NCBI GenBank assembly: GCA_020161355.1
Contig: JAIUOF010000002.1
Location: 186,001-250,000, forward strand
Direction of reading: 5' to 3'
Length of the DNA stretch: 64,000 bases
Source: Bacteroidota bacterium
Lineage (GTDB): Bacteria > Bacteroidota > Bacteroidia > Cytophagales > Spirosomataceae
The notes beneath the pieces were generated by a model. The model was not told where the DNA came from, made no database searches, and was given only the letters and a program-made list of their open reading frames with translations. The position numbers and the translations under genes are program-made. This document shows positions 24,884 through 34,792 of the stretch, piece after piece (the stretch's first letter is position 1; every line of letters starts with the position of its first letter).

Positions 24884-25261
24884 ATGAATACTTTAAAACA
24901 TATAGGTGCCAATTTATACGTAAACAACGATGCCGTGGAAGCTATCGACTTTCTGGTTGATCACAAACTTATGCCCAAAACAATCAATAAGGCGTTTAGC
25001 GTTACCAACCAGGAAGGCTTTGACCTGGATATGATTGTTTTTAATCCAAATGAAGCCGACGACAAGTTTATGCATTTTAAACTTGAGGATTTTGCTTCGA
25101 ACTCTGATACACTTTTTTACCTGGTAAACATGTTTAACTTTTTATCTGAAAAGGATTATAACACTTATAAACCAGCACAAAAAAAGTTAGAGGATTATCT
25201 GTATATGTTGCCTACTTACAGGGCATTGTTTGGTTATCGCACTGTTGAGGAAGACTGTTAG
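24884..25261 (+). CDS. Conserved-looking cytoplasmic protein of unknown function (125 aa)
   Basis: From the ATG at 24884 the protein has 125 residues. It is acidic, has no signal peptide and no known motif; the middle part (FDLDMIVFNPNEADDKFMHF) alternates like a small alpha/beta fold. An upstream in-frame TTG at 24860 is a less likely start. It is the first gene right of the element and is followed 28 bp later by a small secreted protein gene on the same strand. Function unknown. Confidence 0.7.
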   Translation: MNTLKHIGANLYVNNDAVEAIDFLVDHKLMPKTINKAFSVTNQEGFDLDMIVFNPNEADDKFMHFKLEDFASNSDTLFYLVNMFNFLSEKDYNTYKPAQKKLEDYLYMLPTYRALFGYRTVEEDC

Positions 25262-25289
25262 AATTTTTTTTCACTAAATTTTATTTCAA

Positions 25290-25559
25290 ATGAAAACAAT
25301 ATTTGTCGGATTATTTCTGACCATAAATGCTATTGCCTATTCTCAGGCAACAAATCATGAAAACCCGCTTAACAATAGCAGAAATTATAAAACCGGACCT
25401 AAAACTGCTGAGGGTAAAACTGTAAAAACAGTAAAACAAAGTATTTTCAAAAAAAACTATAAGAAATCGGGTATTGAGAAACCTGATACGCAGGAAACTA
25501 ACAATCTGGTGGATTCTCCTGAAAAATCAATGGAAAACAGAAACTATAAAAGAAAATAG
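25290..25559 (+). CDS. Small secreted basic protein (89 aa)
   Basis: A signal peptide (KTIFVGLFLTINAIAYSQ) precedes about 70 residues rich in Lys, Asn, Thr and Glu, without hydrophobic core, so probably disordered. No family recognised. It is convergent with tdk (8-bp gap). Confidence 0.6.
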   Translation: MKTIFVGLFLTINAIAYSQATNHENPLNNSRNYKTGPKTAEGKTVKTVKQSIFKKNYKKSGIEKPDTQETNNLVDSPEKSMENRNYKRK

Positions 25560-25566
25560 GATGCTG

Positions 25567-26139
25567 TTATTCATGAAAACATTTGCGGCAACGGGCCTCA
25601 TAGAGGTCCGTTTCTCCTAGTAAGACCTGATTTTGGTCTTCGACTTTTCGATAGGAATGATGGGCAATCTCACCACAAATAACACAAATCGCATGCACTT
25701 TGGTAACATATTCGGCTATGGCCATCAGCTGTGGCATAGAACCAAAAGGAAGTCCTCTTGAATCCATATCCAGACCTGCAACTATCACCCTTTTTCCCTG
25801 CAAGGCAAGTTTGTTACAAACATCTGTCACGCCCTGGTCCAGAAATTGGGCCTCGTCAATGCCTACTACATCACAGTTGCCTGCCAAAAGCAGAATTTCC
25901 TCCGCGGCATTTACCGGAGTGGACCTTATTGAAGAGTGGTTGTGTGAAACTATATCAAATTCATCGTAGCGAACATCTATTCCCGGCTTAAAAATCTCCA
26001 CATTTTGTTTGGCTATCTTCGCCCTGTTGAGTCTTCTGATCAGTTCTTCAGTTTTTCCCGAAAACATAGAGCCGCAAATCACTTCAATCCAGCCACTCTT
26101 GGCATCTTTTCCTTTGGCTCTTTTGGGTTCGATGAACAT
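25567..26139 (-). CDS. tdk: Thymidine kinase
   Basis: It phosphorylates thymidine to dTMP with ATP (type II, tetrameric, zinc-containing). The 190 residues show the P-loop [14 protein letters not shown], the Walker B DEAQFLD, the nucleoside-lid region with [12 protein letters not shown], and zinc cysteines in CVICGE and CRKC. The N-terminal 17 residues ([13 protein letters not shown]) are a short basic extension. Single gene, divergent from the 383-residue protein gene. Confidence 0.95.
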   Translation of the reverse strand: MFIEPKRAKGKDAKSGWIEVICGSMFSGKTEELIRRLNRAKIAKQNVEIFKPGIDVRYDEFDIVSHNHSSIRSTPVNAAEEILLLAGNCDVVGIDEAQFLDQGVTDVCNKLALQGKRVIVAGLDMDSRGLPFGSMPQLMAIAEYVTKVHAICVICGEIAHHSYRKVEDQNQVLLGETDLYEARCRKCFHE

Positions 26140-26232
26140 TTTTTAAATATTTTTTCGTTATTTGCTTAAATGGCAAAAGATTTGATTTAGCTTTTGCACG
26201 TGGTTATAATTACAAAATAAAAGAAATATCAA

Positions 26233-27384
26233 ATGATCGACAAGTGGAATGCTTCCGAAATAAAAAATAATTCCGCCGAATTTTCCAAAGTGATTTGTAA
26301 TGAGTTTTTTAGTTACAAAGAAAAAATCGAAGGTACTGAAATAATCAACCTTACAGAAATAAAACAATTAAATCTTTTTATCCTGAAAGCGATTTTTGAT
26401 AAATGGAAAACAGAAAGCGAAAATCTCAGAAGCCCCTACTTTGACTACAACAATCCGGAAGTCAACAAAGCCTTTGAAGACTTCATGAATATACTTTCCA
26501 GGCATATTTCCATAGCAAAAAATCATTTTTCGCCTCTGGTAGAAAAATCATTGGCCGATACCATTTCGCTTTACCAAAGCCCGAAAGAGTTTTTTTTGGA
26601 ACAAATGAGAAATCTGCCGGAGTTTAAACTTACCCAGGAATGGCTTCAAACAAACGGAAAGTTCTTTTATGATTATAACTGGGTTCTGAGAGAACTCTCT
26701 GCCAAATTAAACGGGGTACAATTTGTTTATGCCAACGAAGCCTCAGAATGGATTCAGGAGATATTGCCAGACACTAAAATTGAAAACCATGAATCGGAAA
26801 TAAAAGACATCAAAAAGATTATTGGAATTAATGAGAACCAAAGTTCTGGTCAGAATCCATACCAATCCTTTTTTGACAGTATAGAAGAATATAAACAAAC
26901 TAAAAAAAGCACTGAAGTGCAGTCACCTCCAGTTTACGAAGCTCCGGTTACAATTCAGCCTCCCGTTTATGAAGTACCGGCTGAAGCACCAAAACTTGAG
27001 ATTAAACAAGAACCTGTGCAGCAGGTGATGACTACTCCTTTGGAGGCACCTGTTTCGAAATCAGAAGAACCCAAAAATGACACTATTAATGATGTGATGC
27101 ACAATGCAATGGAGTCTGATTCGGTCGCAGATATTTATCAGAAAAAGAAAATCGAAAATATCAGAAACAATATCTCACTAAACCAGAAGTTTCTGTTTAT
27201 CAATAATTTATTTGGAGGAAATTCCCAAATTTTCAATCAGGCTATCGATGAACTGGAAGTTTGCGGGAGTTTTCAGGAAGCAAAAGAACAAATGTTAAAG
27301 AAATATATGCCTCAGTTTAAATGGAGTCTGAACAGCCCCGAGACTGAAGAGTTTTTAGATTTATTAAAAAGAAGGTTTAATTAA
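26233..27384 (+). CDS. Conserved-looking hypothetical protein with Pro/Val-rich linker (383 aa)
   Basis: The protein has a helical N-terminal domain (1-200), a low-complexity linker at about 225-285 with repeated PPVYE and PxEAP units, and a C-terminal domain (about 310-383) with NISLNQKFLFINNLFGGNSQ and a helical end (LDLLKRRF). It has no signal peptide or membrane segment. The C-terminal domain looks familiar from other Bacteroidota proteins of unknown function. Single gene, convergent with recQ across a shared terminator. Confidence 0.7.
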   Translation: MIDKWNASEIKNNSAEFSKVICNEFFSYKEKIEGTEIINLTEIKQLNLFILKAIFDKWKTESENLRSPYFDYNNPEVNKAFEDFMNILSRHISIAKNHFSPLVEKSLADTISLYQSPKEFFLEQMRNLPEFKLTQEWLQTNGKFFYDYNWVLRELSAKLNGVQFVYANEASEWIQEILPDTKIENHESEIKDIKKIIGINENQSSGQNPYQSFFDSIEEYKQTKKSTEVQSPPVYEAPVTIQPPVYEVPAEAPKLEIKQEPVQQVMTTPLEAPVSKSEEPKNDTINDVMHNAMESDSVADIYQKKKIENIRNNISLNQKFLFINNLFGGNSQIFNQAIDELEVCGSFQEAKEQMLKKYMPQFKWSLNSPETEEFLDLLKRRFN

Positions 27385-27393
27385 AAAAAAGAT

Positions 27394-27431
27394 AAAAAAA
27401 AGAGGCTTCCGGTAAAGAAGCCTCTTTTTTT
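27394..27431. terminator. Bidirectional terminator between the 383-aa gene and recQ
   Basis: AGAGGCTTC/GAAGCCTCT stem (27401-27409 with 27417-27425), A run to the left and T run to the right, so it can serve both convergent genes. Confidence 0.85.
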
Positions 27432-29748
27432 AGTTGGCCATTTCAGAAATAAATTTGATTCTCATAAGCCTGAGTTCCTCTTCAGTTACCTCATCATCAT
27501 AATCTTCAAATTCTTTCATAGCGGCTTTTATATCATCAGAAGCCGAATTCATAAAATATTCATAAATATCTGCTTGCTTTTCCTTATCAATCATCTGATT
27601 AATATAGTAGTCAAGGTTTAGCTTAGTTCCTGAAAAACAGATACTTTCAATCTCGGCAATCAACTCCTCCCCATTCATCTCTTTGGCTTCAGCAATTTCT
27701 TCCAAATCAATTTTACGGTCAATCTGCTGAATAATAAAAATCTTGGTCTTAGACTTATTGACTGTAGTTTTGACCATCAGGTCAGAAGAAGTCTCGATTT
27801 CGTTGTCATCAACGTATTTATTGATTAAATCCAAAAACGGTTTTCCAAACTTCTGTACCTTGCCCATACCTACCCCATTAACCTGTGCCAGCTCTTGCAC
27901 ATTTGACGGATAGGTAGTTGCCATTTCTTCAAGTGAAGGATCCTGAAATACAACATATGGCGGCACATTTTTCTCTTTGGCCATTTTTTTACGAAGGGCC
28001 TTTAATAATTCAAGCAGAGCCTGATCTGCCGCACCGCTACCTCCTGAAGGACCCGCAGTTTGTACTAACTCATCCTCACCACTACCTTCGGTTTCATTCA
28101 GGTCATGATCTTCATGAAATGTAATAGAAAAAGGATCACTCAAATATTTATGTCCTTTTTCCGAAACTCTGATAACCCCATAATTCTCGATGTCTTTCTC
28201 AAGATATCCAAAAACCATAAGTTGCCTGATAATTGACACCCATTTGTCTGAAGCAGAAATTTTCCCGTCCGCATTGATGTCGGCTTTAGGTTTCTTGTTT
28301 ACTACAATTTCATCTTCATCTTCCTCTTCTTCTTCTTCAAACTTATCAAGAAGATTGAAATACTTCAATCCAGTGCCGTATTCAGGTAATTTATCGTGTC
28401 CATAGCTTGAAATAGCTGCATTGTCTTTATTGTTTCCTGTGAGAACATCGGCAATATGATTGGCTGAAAACCTTTGTTCTGTTTTAAGGATAGTATTAAT
28501 AACCAGCTTAACTTCTTCTTCTCCTTTAAATGTTTTGGTAGGCTTGTTACAGTTATCACAGAAACCGCAATCTTTTTCCATTTGCTCACCAAAATAGCTC
28601 AGCAACTGCCTTCTTCTACAAACACCCAGCGAAGAATACGCCACCATTTCCATTAATAGGGCTTTGGCATTGTCGCGTTCGGTAACGTTTTTATCTTTAT
28701 TAAATTTCTCTAGTTTAGTAATATCATCAAGTGCATAAAACATAAGACAAGTTCCGTCGAGACCATCACGGCCTCCTCGACCCGTTTCCTGATAATAGCC
28801 TTCAAGCGACTTAGGGGCATCATAATGCACTACAAACCTAACATCCGGCTTGTCGATACCCATTCCAAATGCAATCGTTGCCACCACTATATCGCAGTCT
28901 TCATTCAGAAATGCATCCTGATTTTTCATTCTTACATCAGAATCCAACCCCGCATGATAAGGCAATGCTTTGTAACCATTTACAACCAGCAATTCGGCAA
29001 TTTCTTCAACTTTCTTCCGGCTCAGGCAATATACTATGCCAGACTTTCCTTTATGCTGATTAAGAAATTTTATCAACTGTTTTTTGGCATTTTGCTTAGG
29101 TCTTACTTCGTAGTATAGGTTAGCTCTGTTAAATGAAGTCTTAAACAGCTCAGAATCATCCATATCAAGGCTTTTCTTGATATCAAGCTGCACTTTTGGA
29201 GTTGCTGTGGCAGTGAGGGCAATTATTGGGAGTGATTTATCAATATTTTCAATAATTTCTCTGATCTTACGATATTCGGGTCTGAAATCATGTCCCCATT
29301 CCGAAATACAGTGAGCCTCATCAACGGCAACGAAAGAAATCTTAGCTTTTTTCAAAAATGCCAGATTGTCCTCTTTATTGAGAGATTCAGGGGCTATATA
29401 AAGCAATTTACATACCCCATTCGTAACGTCATTTTTGACCCTGTTCATCTCAGTTTTATTGAGAGTACTGTTCAAAAACTGAGCGTTGATTCCAAAAGCC
29501 ATCAGCTGATCCACCTGATTTTTCATGAGAGCAATCAACGGCGAAATCACGATAGCTGTACCTTCTAAAACAGTGGCTGGCAATTGATAACAAAGTGATT
29601 TCCCGGCTCCGGTGGGCATAATAACGAATGTATTTTTCCCCGAAACGATACTATTTATTATCTTTTCCTGTTCTCCTCTGAAATTATCAAATCCAAAAAT
29701 TTCTTTCAGATTTTTTTTCAATTCTTTTTCAATTGATGCATTGATCAT
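27430..29748 (-). CDS. recQ: ATP-dependent DNA helicase RecQ
   Basis: This 3'-5' helicase acts in recombination and fork repair. Its 772 residues contain motif 0 (FRGEQEKIINSI), Walker A (MPTGAGKSLCYQLPA), DEAH with the aromatic-rich loop (VDEAHCISEWGHDFRPEY), the zinc site (CRRRQL...CGFCDNC), the RQC winged helix, an HRDC domain (LLELLKALRKKMAKEKNVPP to GKPFLDLI) and a further 100-residue C-terminal extension with helical, HTH-like segments. Inside RQC at about residues 475-500 is an acidic insert (EEEEEEDEDE) followed by an EF-hand-like loop DINADGKISASD. It is about 160 residues longer than E. coli RecQ because of these additions. Confidence 0.94.
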   Translation of the reverse strand: MINASIEKELKKNLKEIFGFDNFRGEQEKIINSIVSGKNTFVIMPTGAGKSLCYQLPATVLEGTAIVISPLIALMKNQVDQLMAFGINAQFLNSTLNKTEMNRVKNDVTNGVCKLLYIAPESLNKEDNLAFLKKAKISFVAVDEAHCISEWGHDFRPEYRKIREIIENIDKSLPIIALTATATPKVQLDIKKSLDMDDSELFKTSFNRANLYYEVRPKQNAKKQLIKFLNQHKGKSGIVYCLSRKKVEEIAELLVVNGYKALPYHAGLDSDVRMKNQDAFLNEDCDIVVATIAFGMGIDKPDVRFVVHYDAPKSLEGYYQETGRGGRDGLDGTCLMFYALDDITKLEKFNKDKNVTERDNAKALLMEMVAYSSLGVCRRRQLLSYFGEQMEKDCGFCDNCNKPTKTFKGEEEVKLVINTILKTEQRFSANHIADVLTGNNKDNAAISSYGHDKLPEYGTGLKYFNLLDKFEEEEEEDEDEIVVNKKPKADINADGKISASDKWVSIIRQLMVFGYLEKDIENYGVIRVSEKGHKYLSDPFSITFHEDHDLNETEGSGEDELVQTAGPSGGSGAADQALLELLKALRKKMAKEKNVPPYVVFQDPSLEEMATTYPSNVQELAQVNGVGMGKVQKFGKPFLDLINKYVDDNEIETSSDLMVKTTVNKSKTKIFIIQQIDRKIDLEEIAEAKEMNGEELIAEIESICFSGTKLNLDYYINQMIDKEKQADIYEYFMNSASDDIKAAMKEFEDYDDEVTEEELRLMRIKFISEMAN

Positions 29749-29924
29749 AGCTATTTCAAAAATTAGCTTAAAAAAATTAAAGCACGATTATTTTCGTGGT
29801 GATTTAAATTCTGTATGCTAATATACAAAAAATTTATTTGTGATTTTGTTTACTTTAAAAAAATGTTTCTCTAAAAAAATAAAATTGAAAGCTTAAATTT
29901 GCAGACAAAAATGCCTTTTTTAAA

Positions 29925-30899
29925 GTGGGGACGAAAATAGAAAAAAAAACAATTGAAATTGCCAAAAAAGTACTTTCAGATGAATCAGAGGCAATAAAAT
30001 CTTTAATAAATACAATTGGGATTGAATTCAGCTCCGCAATTGATTCAATATTAACCTCAAAAGGCAAGGTAGTTTTGTCAGGAATAGGCAAAAGTGCCAT
30101 TATTGCTCAAAAAATTTCAGCGACATTTAACTCTACCGGTCAAAAAGCAGTATTTATGCATGCCACGGATGCCTTACATGGTGATTTGGGTATAATAGAT
30201 AGTGAGGATACAATAATAATAATTTCAAAATCAGGCAATACACCCGAATTAAAAGTCCTTTTGCCATTATTAAAAAGAATGGGAAACAAAATAATTTCGA
30301 TTGTTTCTGACACCTCTTCTTTTCTTGCTCAGCAGTCAGATTTTGTAATCAGTGCACATGTCGAAACAGAAGCCTGCCCGCTTAATTTGGCTCCTACTAC
30401 ATCAACCACAGTTGCATTGGTACTTGGTGATGCTATGGCCATTTGCCTGCTCCAAGCCCGTGAATTTTCAAAAACCGATTTTGCTGTTTTTCACCCGGGT
30501 GGTAGCCTGGGGAAAAGATTGTATCTTAAAGTATCTGATATTTTTCCACAAAATGCACTGCCTGTCGTAAATATTTCAGCAGGATTGAGAGAAGTTATCC
30601 TTGAAATGTCTTCCAAAAGACTTGGGGCTACGGCGGTTGTGGATGAGTCAGGAATATTAAAAGGTATTGTTACTGACGGCGATTTAAGAAGAATGCTCAA
30701 TAATACCCAGGATATAAATGGCCTTTCGGCTGCACAAATTATGACTCGCGAGCCGAAGGTAATTCAACAAGATGAATATGCCACTGCTGCCCTTCAAAAA
30801 ATGCAGGAATTAAATATTACCCAATTGATCGTAGTAGAAGAAAAAAAACCGGTGGGTTTTGTACATTTGCATGATCTTTTAAAAGAAGGTTTAATTTGA
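29925..30899 (+). CDS. kdsD: Arabinose-5-phosphate isomerase (KpsF/KdsD)
   Basis: It converts ribulose-5-phosphate to arabinose-5-phosphate, the first step to Kdo of lipopolysaccharide. The 324 residues consist of a SIS domain (LSGIGKSAIIAQKISATFNS; ISKSGNTPELKVLLPLL; GDAMAICLLQ) and two CBS domains (about 205-324, with GIVTDGDLRRML and PVGFVHLHDLL). The GTG at 29925 gives the expected N-terminus; a TAAATTTG box at 29894-29901 could be its -7 element. The stop codon overlaps the nadB start by one base (TGATG). Confidence 0.93.
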   Translation: MGTKIEKKTIEIAKKVLSDESEAIKSLINTIGIEFSSAIDSILTSKGKVVLSGIGKSAIIAQKISATFNSTGQKAVFMHATDALHGDLGIIDSEDTIIIISKSGNTPELKVLLPLLKRMGNKIISIVSDTSSFLAQQSDFVISAHVETEACPLNLAPTTSTTVALVLGDAMAICLLQAREFSKTDFAVFHPGGSLGKRLYLKVSDIFPQNALPVVNISAGLREVILEMSSKRLGATAVVDESGILKGIVTDGDLRRMLNNTQDINGLSAAQIMTREPKVIQQDEYATAALQKMQELNITQLIVVEEKKPVGFVHLHDLLKEGLI

Positions 30900-32491
30900 T
30901 GAAACAAGTAGATTTTTTAGTGATCGGATCCGGAATTGCCGGACTAAGTTTTGCATTAAAAGCAGCAAAAAAAGGCAAAGTCCTGATACTCACAAAAGTA
31001 AATGCCGACGAAACAAATACCAAATATGCTCAAGGAGGCATTGCTACTGTTTTTGATCCGGAAACCGATTCTTTTGAAAAACACATAAATGACACGCTCA
31101 TTGCAGGGGATGGTCTGTGCGATCGCAAAATCGTGGAGATTGTCGTCACCGAAGGCCCTGACCGAATTAAAGAACTAATTGAATATGGTACCAATTTCGA
31201 CAAAGAAGAAACTGGTGAATACAATTTAACCCGCGAAGGTGGTCACTCCGAAAAGAGGATTCTTCATTATAAAGACATTACGGGTTGGGAAATTGAAAGA
31301 GCTTTGCTTGAGCAAGTCGAGGCCAATCCAAATATCGAAATCCTAACGCATTATTACGCTATTGAGGTTATTACCAGGCACCATTTAGGTGAACCGGTAA
31401 ACCGTTCTTCAAAAGATATTGAATGTTGGGGAGTATATGCATTAAATGTTAATACCGGAGAAATCGAGACTATTTTGTCCAAAATAACCGTCATGGCCAC
31501 GGGAGGTGCCGGTCACATATATTCATCTACTACCAACCCGGTTATAGCCACTGGTGACGGAATCGCCATGGTTTATCGTGCTGGCGGAAAAGTACGTGAT
31601 ATGGAGATGATGCAGTTTCACCCAACATCACTTTACAATCCGGGGTCTTTTCCAAGTTTTTTGATTACTGAAGCCGTGAGAGGTGAAGGTGGGGTGCTCA
31701 AAAATAAATATGGAAAGGAATTTATGTATGATTATGACGAGAGAGGCTCTCTGGCTCCTCGTGACATAGTGGCTCGTTCTATTGATGCAGAAATGAAAAA
31801 GACGGGTGAAGACTATGTATTTCTGGATATAACTCACAAACCCAAAGAACATATCCTTGAGCATTTTCCTAACATCTACGAAAAATGCCTGAGTATCGGT
31901 ATCGATATTACCAAAAATAAAATTCCGGTAACACCTGCGGCCCACTATTTATGTGGGGGTATTTTGGTTGATGAATACGGGAAAACATCCATTGAAAATC
32001 TCTTCGCATGCGGGGAATGCTCTTCTACAGGACTACACGGTGCCAACCGACTTGCTTCCAACTCGTTGCTTGAGGCAGCTGTATTTGGCCACAGAATAGC
32101 ACAAGTAGCTGTACATGAAGTTGATAGAATTGAATTCAATCTAAAAGTACCTGACTGGAACTCATTTGGAATGGTACAATCAAATGAAGAGGTATTGGTT
32201 ACACACAGTACACGGGAGTTGCAAAAAATGATGTCAGATTATGTTGGTATTGTGAGGTCAGATTTTAGATTGGAGCGTGCCCTTCGAAGAATACATCTAC
32301 TTAAAGACGAAACTGAAGAATTTTATAGGAAAACCAATATTTCAGTCAAACTTTGCGAACTACGGAATTTGATTTTATGTGCCGAAATGGTAATAAAATC
32401 AGCTCAGAAAAGAAAAGAATCAAGGGGCTTGCATTATACCACTGATTATCCTTATAAATTAGGGGGACCTGCCGAAAACACTGTCATTTGA
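30899..32491 (+). CDS. nadB: L-aspartate oxidase
   Basis: The enzyme oxidises L-aspartate to iminoaspartate with FAD, the first step of NAD synthesis. The 530 residues have the N-terminal FAD motif (VIGSGIAGLSFALKAAKKG), the TKYAQGGIA segment, the catalytic-domain HPTSLY and LITEAVRGEGG segments, the FAD-binding ECSSTGLHGANRLASNSLLE, and the helical C-terminal domain. The ATG at 30899 overlaps the kdsD stop, so expression is coupled, although the pathways are unrelated. nadA and nadC are not in the window. Confidence 0.96.
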   Translation: MKQVDFLVIGSGIAGLSFALKAAKKGKVLILTKVNADETNTKYAQGGIATVFDPETDSFEKHINDTLIAGDGLCDRKIVEIVVTEGPDRIKELIEYGTNFDKEETGEYNLTREGGHSEKRILHYKDITGWEIERALLEQVEANPNIEILTHYYAIEVITRHHLGEPVNRSSKDIECWGVYALNVNTGEIETILSKITVMATGGAGHIYSSTTNPVIATGDGIAMVYRAGGKVRDMEMMQFHPTSLYNPGSFPSFLITEAVRGEGGVLKNKYGKEFMYDYDERGSLAPRDIVARSIDAEMKKTGEDYVFLDITHKPKEHILEHFPNIYEKCLSIGIDITKNKIPVTPAAHYLCGGILVDEYGKTSIENLFACGECSSTGLHGANRLASNSLLEAAVFGHRIAQVAVHEVDRIEFNLKVPDWNSFGMVQSNEEVLVTHSTRELQKMMSDYVGIVRSDFRLERALRRIHLLKDETEEFYRKTNISVKLCELRNLILCAEMVIKSAQKRKESRGLHYTTDYPYKLGGPAENTVI

Positions 32492-32675
32492 TTCCGGATG
32501 TTTTTCTTTTGAAAAAATCTTGATTTCGGGGAAATGAATTAAAAAATTTCCTGATTTTATATGTCAAAAATCATAATTTAAAAAAATTGGAACTTTTTTT
32601 GATGATTTTTGTTAGATTTGTGGTACGAAAAATAATTCGTTTAGCCATATAGAAAAATAAAAACCATCAGGATTT

Positions 32676-32897
32676 ATGAATAAGTTGAAATTTTTATTTG
32701 AAAGTAATCTTTTTGGGGTCTGCACTAGAATCGGAGAAAAACTTAATTTTTCGGTTGGTAGTATTCGCAGATATTTTATCTATGCTTCTTTTTTTACGCT
32801 TGGCTCTCCGGTTGTAATCTATCTTTTTCTGGCATTTTGGATGGAAATCAGAAAAAATATCAGAAGAGCTCAAAACCCAACCGTTTGGGAATTTTAA
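32676..32897 (+). CDS. Small PspC-domain membrane protein (73 aa)
   Basis: The sequence FGVCTRIGEKLNFSVGSIRR followed by a hydrophobic helix (YASFFTLGSPVVIYLFLAFW) matches the short PspC proteins of Bacteroidota. PspC proteins take part in the envelope stress response; the short forms have no known partner. One to two membrane segments and a basic C-terminus. It is convergent with nuoD, and the stop codons overlap. Confidence 0.8.
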   Translation: MNKLKFLFESNLFGVCTRIGEKLNFSVGSIRRYFIYASFFTLGSPVVIYLFLAFWMEIRKNIRRAQNPTVWEF

Positions 32898-34105
32898 CGA
32901 TCTACCTCACCCATTACCAGATCGAGCGACCCAATTATTGTAACCAAATCGGCTACCAGCATTCCTTTTGACAATTCAGGAAGCACTGACAAATTATGAA
33001 ATGAACAACTTCTACATTTCAATCTGTCTGGCACGTCTGTTTTTCCATTGGTTCTAAAATAAAAACCCAGCTCACCTTTAGGATTTTCTGCACGGGTGTA
33101 AAAATCCATAGCAACTGGTCTGATTTTCTTTGGAACAGCTATCTGTGGATTAAAAGACTTGTTTCTAATATGCTTTTTGGTTAGTACCTCAATACATTGG
33201 TCAATAATTTTCAATGATTCCCAACATTCCAAAACCCTTACGTAGGTTCTATCCCAGGAATCACCTGTCTTACCCATTTTCCCCTCTCCTATCGGAATTT
33301 CAAATTCAATTTCCGGATAAACCGAATATCCATCAACCCTTCTTAAATCATATTTTAAACCTGATCCTCTCAAAACCGGGCCGGTACAACCATAATTTAC
33401 TGCCATTCCAATTGGTAAAACCCCTACTCCGGCAGTTCTTTTTATAAAAATCTGATTTTCAATAATTAATTGTTGCAATTCCACTAATTTAGGTTTTACA
33501 TAATCTACAAATTCCCGGCATTTTTCCTCAAACCCCACAGGCAGATCATAAAAAAGCCCCCCAACCCAAATATAATTGTACAGCAAACGTGCACCCGAAA
33601 CCCACTCCAACATCCGTAAAATAGTTTCCCTGTCTCTGAAAAGCCATAAGAAAGGCGTTGATGCACCCAGATCCTGGGCATAAGTACCTACAGCCAAAAA
33701 ATGAGAAGCAAGACGGTTCAATTCCGCAACTAAAACCCTTATATACTCAACTCTGGGGGGAATTTCAGTAATACCCAACATTTTTTCTACGCCCATAGCA
33801 TAGGCATGTTCTGAATTGAGAGCAGCCACATAGTCAAGGCGATCAACGTAAGGAATAATTTGATTAAAAGGCAGATTTTCTGCATGTTTTTCAAAACACC
33901 TGTGAAGATATCCCATGTGTGGGACCACCTCTTTGATCAATTCCCCATCTGTTACAACTTCCAGTCTCAACACCCCGTGCGTAGAAGGATGTTGAGGTCC
34001 CAGGTTAATCAGCATTTCCTGATCCTCCAAAATTTCAATACTAAATTTGGTAGGTTCTGAAATGCTTAAATTTTCGGGTTTATATTTGTATTGTATTTTT
34101 TGCAT
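32894..34105 (-). CDS. nuoD: NADH-quinone oxidoreductase subunit D
   Basis: This 49-kDa-type subunit of complex I forms part of the quinone site. Its 403 residues show GPQHPSTHGVLRLEVVTDGE, the PYVDRLDYVA segment, the conserved ELNRLASHFLAVGTYAQDLG, and the end segment DLVTIIGSLDLVMGEVDR. It is encoded alone: the gene upstream is divergent and the one downstream convergent, whereas nuoD usually sits in a nuo cluster. It may be the only copy, with other nuo genes elsewhere, or a second copy. Confidence 0.94.
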   Translation of the reverse strand: MQKIQYKYKPENLSISEPTKFSIEILEDQEMLINLGPQHPSTHGVLRLEVVTDGELIKEVVPHMGYLHRCFEKHAENLPFNQIIPYVDRLDYVAALNSEHAYAMGVEKMLGITEIPPRVEYIRVLVAELNRLASHFLAVGTYAQDLGASTPFLWLFRDRETILRMLEWVSGARLLYNYIWVGGLFYDLPVGFEEKCREFVDYVKPKLVELQQLIIENQIFIKRTAGVGVLPIGMAVNYGCTGPVLRGSGLKYDLRRVDGYSVYPEIEFEIPIGEGKMGKTGDSWDRTYVRVLECWESLKIIDQCIEVLTKKHIRNKSFNPQIAVPKKIRPVAMDFYTRAENPKGELGFYFRTNGKTDVPDRLKCRSCSFHNLSVLPELSKGMLVADLVTIIGSLDLVMGEVDR

Positions 34106-34157
34106 AATCTACCCAAAATTAAGACAAAATTTCAAATTTTTTAGCACCTGAATACAA

Positions 34158-34721
34158 ATGCACGATATCGAACCCTTTTATAGTTGGCAACGATACTATT
34201 TACCCTACGAAGATCCAAAAAGTCCGTTTTTCCAATTAGAAGAAACCACAGAATATCATAACACAGTTTATGGATATTATTTACATCCTTATTGGGACGA
34301 AATTGGCTCAGAAACACTTTATTGTAAATTAATTATGGTGAATTACCTGCAAAAATATGCTGTAATAGAATTAATCGGAGAATGGAACGACACCCTACAC
34401 AATGACGTAATGTACCTTAAAAGGTTTTTGATAGACAAATTACTAAAAAATGGAATAAAATATTTTCTATTGTTAGGTGACAATTTGTTACAGTTTCACG
34501 GCGGAGAAGATGATTATTATGAAGAATGGTTTGAAGATGTGGAGGATGGATGGATAGCAGCTATTAATTTTCGGGACTTTATCCTGGAGGAATTTAGTAA
34601 ATTTCGGCTAGATTTTTATTTTAATTATGGTGGAACTTTACAAATCCAAAACTGGAGAACTTTAAAGCCAGACCAGCTGTTTTCTTTGGTGAATTCACTT
34701 ATTGTTAGGAGACTGTCCTAA
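34158..34721 (+). CDS. Conserved-looking hypothetical protein (187 aa)
   Basis: This soluble protein is rich in aromatic residues (for example SWQRYYLPYEDP) and Asp/Glu (GGEDDYYEEWFEDVEDGW). There is no signal peptide and no motif I know. It is divergent from nuoD (52 bp between them) and precedes cysE by 71 bp. I see no basis for a function. Confidence 0.75.
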   Translation: MHDIEPFYSWQRYYLPYEDPKSPFFQLEETTEYHNTVYGYYLHPYWDEIGSETLYCKLIMVNYLQKYAVIELIGEWNDTLHNDVMYLKRFLIDKLLKNGIKYFLLLGDNLLQFHGGEDDYYEEWFEDVEDGWIAAINFRDFILEEFSKFRLDFYFNYGGTLQIQNWRTLKPDQLFSLVNSLIVRRLS

Positions 34722-34792
34722 TTAGAATACAGGAAATAATTATTGGGATAAAAATATAACTATCAATTTATAATAAGATTATTATACATATA

